A stretch of 56,853 bases of DNA from NCBI GenBank assembly GCA_947488325.1, contig CANKYZ010000002.1, positions 587,120 to 643,972 on the forward strand, read 5' to 3'. The translations under genes were made by a program, and so were the position numbers. The stretch comes from an uncultured Erythrobacter sp. (GTDB lineage Bacteria > Pseudomonadota > Alphaproteobacteria > Sphingomonadales > Sphingomonadaceae). This document shows, one piece after another, positions 53,768-56,853 of the stretch (its first letter is position 1; each line of letters opens with the position of its first letter). Under the pieces are notes generated by a model that did not search any database, was not told the DNA's origin, and worked only from the letters and a program-made list of their open reading frames with translations.

Positions 53768-55417
53768 TCAGAATGATTGCTGGACCCGAACATTCACCTG
53801 CGGCGCCTCACTTTCACTATCAAACCGGGGACCGCTAAGCGGGACAGCGACTTCAAAATCGAGATCTAGGTCGCGTGTAATGTCTAGCCGCACACCTCCG
53901 CCTGCAGAAGCGAGAGAACCGCCGTCAAACCCACCCTCAAGGTTGGAAACGACACCGCCATCGGCAAACACGTATATCTGCCCGCGAGGCAGCCAAAACC
54001 CGCTGCCGGTCCAGGAACGGCGTAGTTCGCCATACCCCATGATCCCTTGATCGCCGGTTCGTGCATTGAAATTGTAACCACGCAGAAAAGACGTCCCGCC
54101 AAGACCGATATCTTCGGTCGCCAAAACGGGATTATCGGCGATTTGCCCGCGCGCGCCCAAGGCAATGCTGAGGCGGTCCGTTAAGGCCCGCTCCCAAGAA
54201 AACCATCCCCCAAGACTGGTGAACTGTGCCGAAGCGTCAGAACGCGAAGCAAGAGGGTCCCCAGACCTTGTGGCCGAAAGAATGCTAAGTCCCCGCGACA
54301 CAGCGATCCTGCTGCGATATCTGCCGCCAGCGACCAATCCCCGCGAGTAGATGCCAGCTCGTACCGTGGGCACACGATCCCGCCGAGCAAGCTCTCCAGC
54401 ATTCTTTTGTTTAAGTTCGGTCACCTCGAACTCACCGATAACCCACACGCTTAAGTCGCGGCGTCTGACAGCCGGATAGCTTGCGTTCACACCCCCTCGC
54501 CAAAAACGACCGGTTATATCGCGATCTGCCAAGAAGGCGCCTGGCGCGGTTGAAGAATAGGAGATATGTGCCCCTAGTTCGAGGCCACTTGCATCCACTA
54601 CAATTCGGTAAGACCCGCTTGCATATTGCAGTTCACCGGGCTGGAACGGAGTGGTGCCAATTGAAACATCGATCTCGTCCGCAGACGACAGCAGACCATT
54701 GAAATCTGCATCAATCCGCGCTCTCACCGGACCAACAGGCTCAGAACCATTGTTTCGCAATTCGACGGAGGCTGATGCACGAGAGCGGCGAGTGCGCACA
54801 ATCAGCACACCGGTTTCGCCCTCCATTTCAAAACGCGTGTCGAGAATTCGAACACCAGAAATATCATCGGCCAGTAGAATACGGCGTTCGAGCTCATTTC
54901 TGGTGATAGGAGTTCCCGAAACCAGTGGAGCCAACTGACGCCGGATCGCCGGGTCTTGGGCTCCATTGATGCGAATTTCATCAATCCTGCCTTCGTCCAA
55001 GCGGATACGCAGCACACCGAGCTGTAAACCTTGTTCAGGGATCTTTGCGGTTGCGAAAATGTAGCCCTTTTCTCTGGCCCGCTGTGCAATGGCATCAGCG
55101 AGCAGTGACAGGTCGCCTTGTGTTAAACTGCGCGCTGTGAATCGTTCAATCAGGTCGACGAATTCACCGTCGCCAACCGCTACATTCCCATCAATAATGA
55201 TTGAACCAACGACGAATTCCGGATCCCCTTGCGACGGCAGCACAGTTTGTGCTGTTGTAGGGGATTCTACGCGATAATTGTCCGATCTATTGTCTGTGCG
55301 AGCGGAGAATTCCTCAGTGGGTTGGGCAAGTTCAGTTTGGTCAAACGCGGTCTGGGCCAAAAGCGGTGACGCTTGGCCGAAAGTTAGAATAGAAATGACT
55401 GCGCATACTAACCGCAT
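53768..55417 (-). CDS. TpsB/ShlB/FhaC-family outer membrane transporter
   Basis: The 549-residue protein has a signal peptide (MRLVCAVISILTFGQASPLL, cleavage after AQ), a POTRA_2 domain (FVVGSIIIDGNVAVGDGEFV onward, about 67-145) and a ShlB-type POTRA (about 146-215). A 16-strand beta barrel follows with the L6 loop signature around FLRGYNFNARTGDQGI (RGY, about 445). It ends in Phe, as outer-membrane proteins do for BAM recognition. Such TpsB proteins export a partner TpsA. No TpsA gene is in the window, but the divergent FecR gene points to a partner further right. Confidence 0.92.
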   Translation of the reverse strand: MRLVCAVISILTFGQASPLLAQTAFDQTELAQPTEEFSARTDNRSDNYRVESPTTAQTVLPSQGDPEFVVGSIIIDGNVAVGDGEFVDLIERFTARSLTQGDLSLLADAIAQRAREKGYIFATAKIPEQGLQLGVLRIRLDEGRIDEIRINGAQDPAIRRQLAPLVSGTPITRNELERRILLADDISGVRILDTRFEMEGETGVLIVRTRRSRASASVELRNNGSEPVGPVRARIDADFNGLLSSADEIDVSIGTTPFQPGELQYASGSYRIVVDASGLELGAHISYSSTAPGAFLADRDITGRFWRGGVNASYPAVRRRDLSVWVIGEFEVTELKQKNAGELARRDRVPTVRAGIYSRGLVAGGRYRSRIAVSRGLSILSATRSGDPLASRSDASAQFTSLGGWFSWERALTDRLSIALGARGQIADNPVLATEDIGLGGTSFLRGYNFNARTGDQGIMGYGELRRSWTGSGFWLPRGQIYVFADGGVVSNLEGGFDGGSLASAGGGVRLDITRDLDLDFEVAVPLSGPRFDSESEAPQVNVRVQQSF

Positions 55418-55558
55418 TCGTGTTTTCCCTTGGTAGGAATCAAAGGCGGTTAGCGCTCAACTTCCTAATATTATGTCAAAACAACAGTTTTTTAAGCATG
55501 ACTATTTACGCCAAGGTGACACCGCATGGCTAAATGCAAAGGCTACGGAGAATGAACA

Positions 55559-56853
55559 ATGTTTATGTCGTCGCGTGCTATTTTGCCTGTTGCTTTGCTT
55601 CTTTCGAGCACAAGCGCCTATGCACAATCTGGACCATGGAGTGTCAGCGAAGCCAGCGGTCAGGTTGTTATTCGAACATCTGATGGCGACCGGCCTGCCC
55701 GGCGCGGTGCTGAACTGGTATCAGGCGAGCAGATCGTTACTGGCGCCAATGGCAATGCGACAATCGTTCGCGGCCGCGAATTTGTAACAGCACGCCCGAA
55801 CACCCGCATCACAATTGCACCGCAGCAACGCGAACGCGGTGTAGTTCAAATTTTGCAAGAATTTGGCAGCGCACTATTCAACATTGGACGCCAACCCGAT
55901 CCCCATTTTGGTGTGGATACGCCCTACCTTGCTGCTGTTGTCAAAGGGACAACCTTCTCCATCACCGTGACCGAAGCGGGCACGTCGATGCAAGTGACCG
56001 AAGGAGCGGTTGAGGCCGCAACACGGGATGGCGGAGCGCGCGATCTTGTGCGCCCCGGTGAAGTAGCAATGATAGCTGCGGACGATCGTTTTCGCCTGAA
56101 TGTTGAGGGCGATGTATCGCGCCAAGTTGATTCCCCACTGCGCGGTGTTTCCACGCCAGCTCCAACGGCTCCAACGGCTTCAACAGCAAATCCATCAGTC
56201 AGCGTTGCGTCGGTAAATGGAGGCGTCACGTCAGGCGCGGCAAATGTCGCTGGCGGGCGAGCGGTCCTGCAGCCAGCAGTGATCAATGTCGCGATTGGCA
56301 GTTCGAATGTTAACCTCAGCGAGCAGTCAAATGGGCTTGTGGACGGCGACTTAGAGGCTAGGATCGGGGAGGCAAGTTCCGACCTCGCGGTAAGCGAAAG
56401 TGTAGCCAATTCATCGTTCGAACGAGGTGACGGGCCCGGCAATTCCGGCGGAAACGGCGACGGAAACGACGGCGATGACGATGATGACGGGCCCGGCAAT
56501 TCCGGCGGAAACGGACGCGGCGGCGGAAACGACGGCGATGACGATGATGACGGTCCTGGCAATTCCGGCGGAAACGGCGACGGAAATGACGGCGATGACG
56601 ATGATGACGGACCCGGCAATTCCGGCGGAAATGGACGCGGCGGCGGAAATGACGGCGATGACGATGATGACGGGCCCGGCAATTCCGGCGGAAATGGACG
56701 CGGCGGCGGAAACGACGGCGATGACGATGATGACGGGCCCGGCAATTCCGGCGGAAATGGACGCGGCGGCGGAAACGACGGCGATGACGATGATGACGGG
56801 CCCGGCAATTCCGGCGGAAATGGACGCGGCGGCGGAAACGACGGCGATGACGA
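55559..56853 (+). CDS. FecR-domain exported protein with Gly/Asp repeats (cut by window edge)
   Basis: The ATG at 55559 follows GGAG by eight bases, and an ATG two codons on is an alternative start. The frame is open to the window end (431 codons). Residues 1-24 are a signal peptide (LPVALLLSSTSAYAQ). A FecR-like domain follows (about 27-180), with ELVSGEQIVTGANGNATIVR and the strand pattern FGVDTPYLAAVVKGTTFSIT. A Thr/Pro/Ala spacer leads to repeats of GPGNSGGNGRGGGNDGDDDD from residue 292 onward. FecR domains are often found beside TpsB proteins in sphingomonads and may sense or anchor. The acidic Gly/Asp region could bind Ca2+. The true end and size are unknown. Confidence 0.88.
   Translation, partial: MFMSSRAILPVALLLSSTSAYAQSGPWSVSEASGQVVIRTSDGDRPARRGAELVSGEQIVTGANGNATIVRGREFVTARPNTRITIAPQQRERGVVQILQEFGSALFNIGRQPDPHFGVDTPYLAAVVKGTTFSITVTEAGTSMQVTEGAVEAATRDGGARDLVRPGEVAMIAADDRFRLNVEGDVSRQVDSPLRGVSTPAPTAPTASTANPSVSVASVNGGVTSGAANVAGGRAVLQPAVINVAIGSSNVNLSEQSNGLVDGDLEARIGEASSDLAVSESVANSSFERGDGPGNSGGNGDGNDGDDDDDGPGNSGGNGRGGGNDGDDDDDGPGNSGGNGDGNDGDDDDDGPGNSGGNGRGGGNDGDDDDDGPGNSGGNGRGGGNDGDDDDDGPGNSGGNGRGGGNDGDDDDDGPGNSGGNGRGGGNDGDD
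56432..56853 (+). repeat. In-frame Gly/Asp tandem repeat, units of 57 or 63 bp
   Basis: Seven units start at 56432, 56489, 56552, 56609, 56672, 56735 and 56798 (the last cut). Units 1 and 3 are 57 bp (19 residues), the others 63 bp (21 residues). The difference is a Gly/Arg block GRGGG versus GDG. All keep the reading frame and end in five Asp. Silent changes (AAC/AAT, GGG/GGT/GGA) distinguish units, and units 5 and 6 are nearly identical, which suggests recent expansion. Confidence 0.95.

Noticed and set aside
55924..56808. Minus-strand Pro/Ser repeat frame over the FecR gene
   Set aside because: It is the antisense of the Gly/Asp repeat; the plus frame has signal peptide, ribosome binding site and FecR domain.

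Overview
The window looks like a chromosomal segment of an alphaproteobacterium, most likely a member of the Sphingomonadales close to Erythrobacter. This is a judgement from protein character and layout, not from a search. It rests on a compact rpsL-rpsG-fusA-tuf operon, a MucR/Ros regulator beside nfuA-tsaB-rimI and fur-plsC, a plant-type (class II) DAHP synthase, an M16 protease, a TpsB/FecR pair, and moderately GC-rich sequence with short intergenic gaps. I see no phage, plasmid, insertion sequence, rRNA operon or CRISPR array.

Layout. Positions 1-3489 hold the str operon on the minus strand, with large hairpins between its genes. An AT-richer orphan OLD-type ATPase/TOPRIM nuclease gene (3994-5931) follows. 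From 6531 to 15647 lie a GNAT acetyltransferase, a LysR regulator, apaG, a secreted beta-lactamase-fold hydrolase, a DsbA-like isomerase, a SulP transporter, a small excalibur protein, and a tetR-metZ unit whose divergent promoter carries two matching palindromes. Between 15693 and 20729 there is a lipid-linked glycosyltransferase pair and a tight run tspO-ubiK-recO-leuB-GT2/GtrA. From 21076 to 24102 come a small lipoprotein made almost entirely of Cys-Cys repeats, a conserved unknown gene, tlyA, a proline-rich lipoprotein and an 18-codon minigene with a near-ideal ribosome binding site and its own terminator.

From 24437 to 28010 a chain of short-gap or overlapping genes (ilvE, a membrane-anchored small protein, trhO, a glutathione transferase) runs on the plus strand, followed by a small STAS-like protein gene. 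At 28037-29005 two divergent genes, a LysR regulator and an azoreductase, have both lost their 5' halves at a single junction. nadE, yghU, a GPH-family symporter, tRNA-Gln, an SDR, egtD-egtB (ergothioneine), a diguanylate cyclase, class II DAHP synthase and a large M16 protease follow. Positions 43154-46984 are the conserved block nfuA-tsaB-rimI-mucR-fur-plsC. The rest has a LysR regulator, ybeY-corC, a secreted alpha/beta hydrolase, a membrane LytTR regulator, a decayed stretch, and a divergent TpsB transporter and FecR-domain protein. The FecR protein runs off the window in Gly/Asp repeats.

A dispersed intergenic repeat family with four recognisable members (6013, 10841, 22215, 23712) sits between genes. 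The points I find most worth a second look are the Cys-Cys repeat lipoprotein (21076), the minigene (24046), the lysR/azoR deletion scar (about 28696), the paired TetR operators (15171, 15203), the 15-bp repeat that builds a reading frame touching ybeY (49497), the hairpin cluster inside the str operon, and the Arg at S12 position 88, a classical streptomycin-resistance position.
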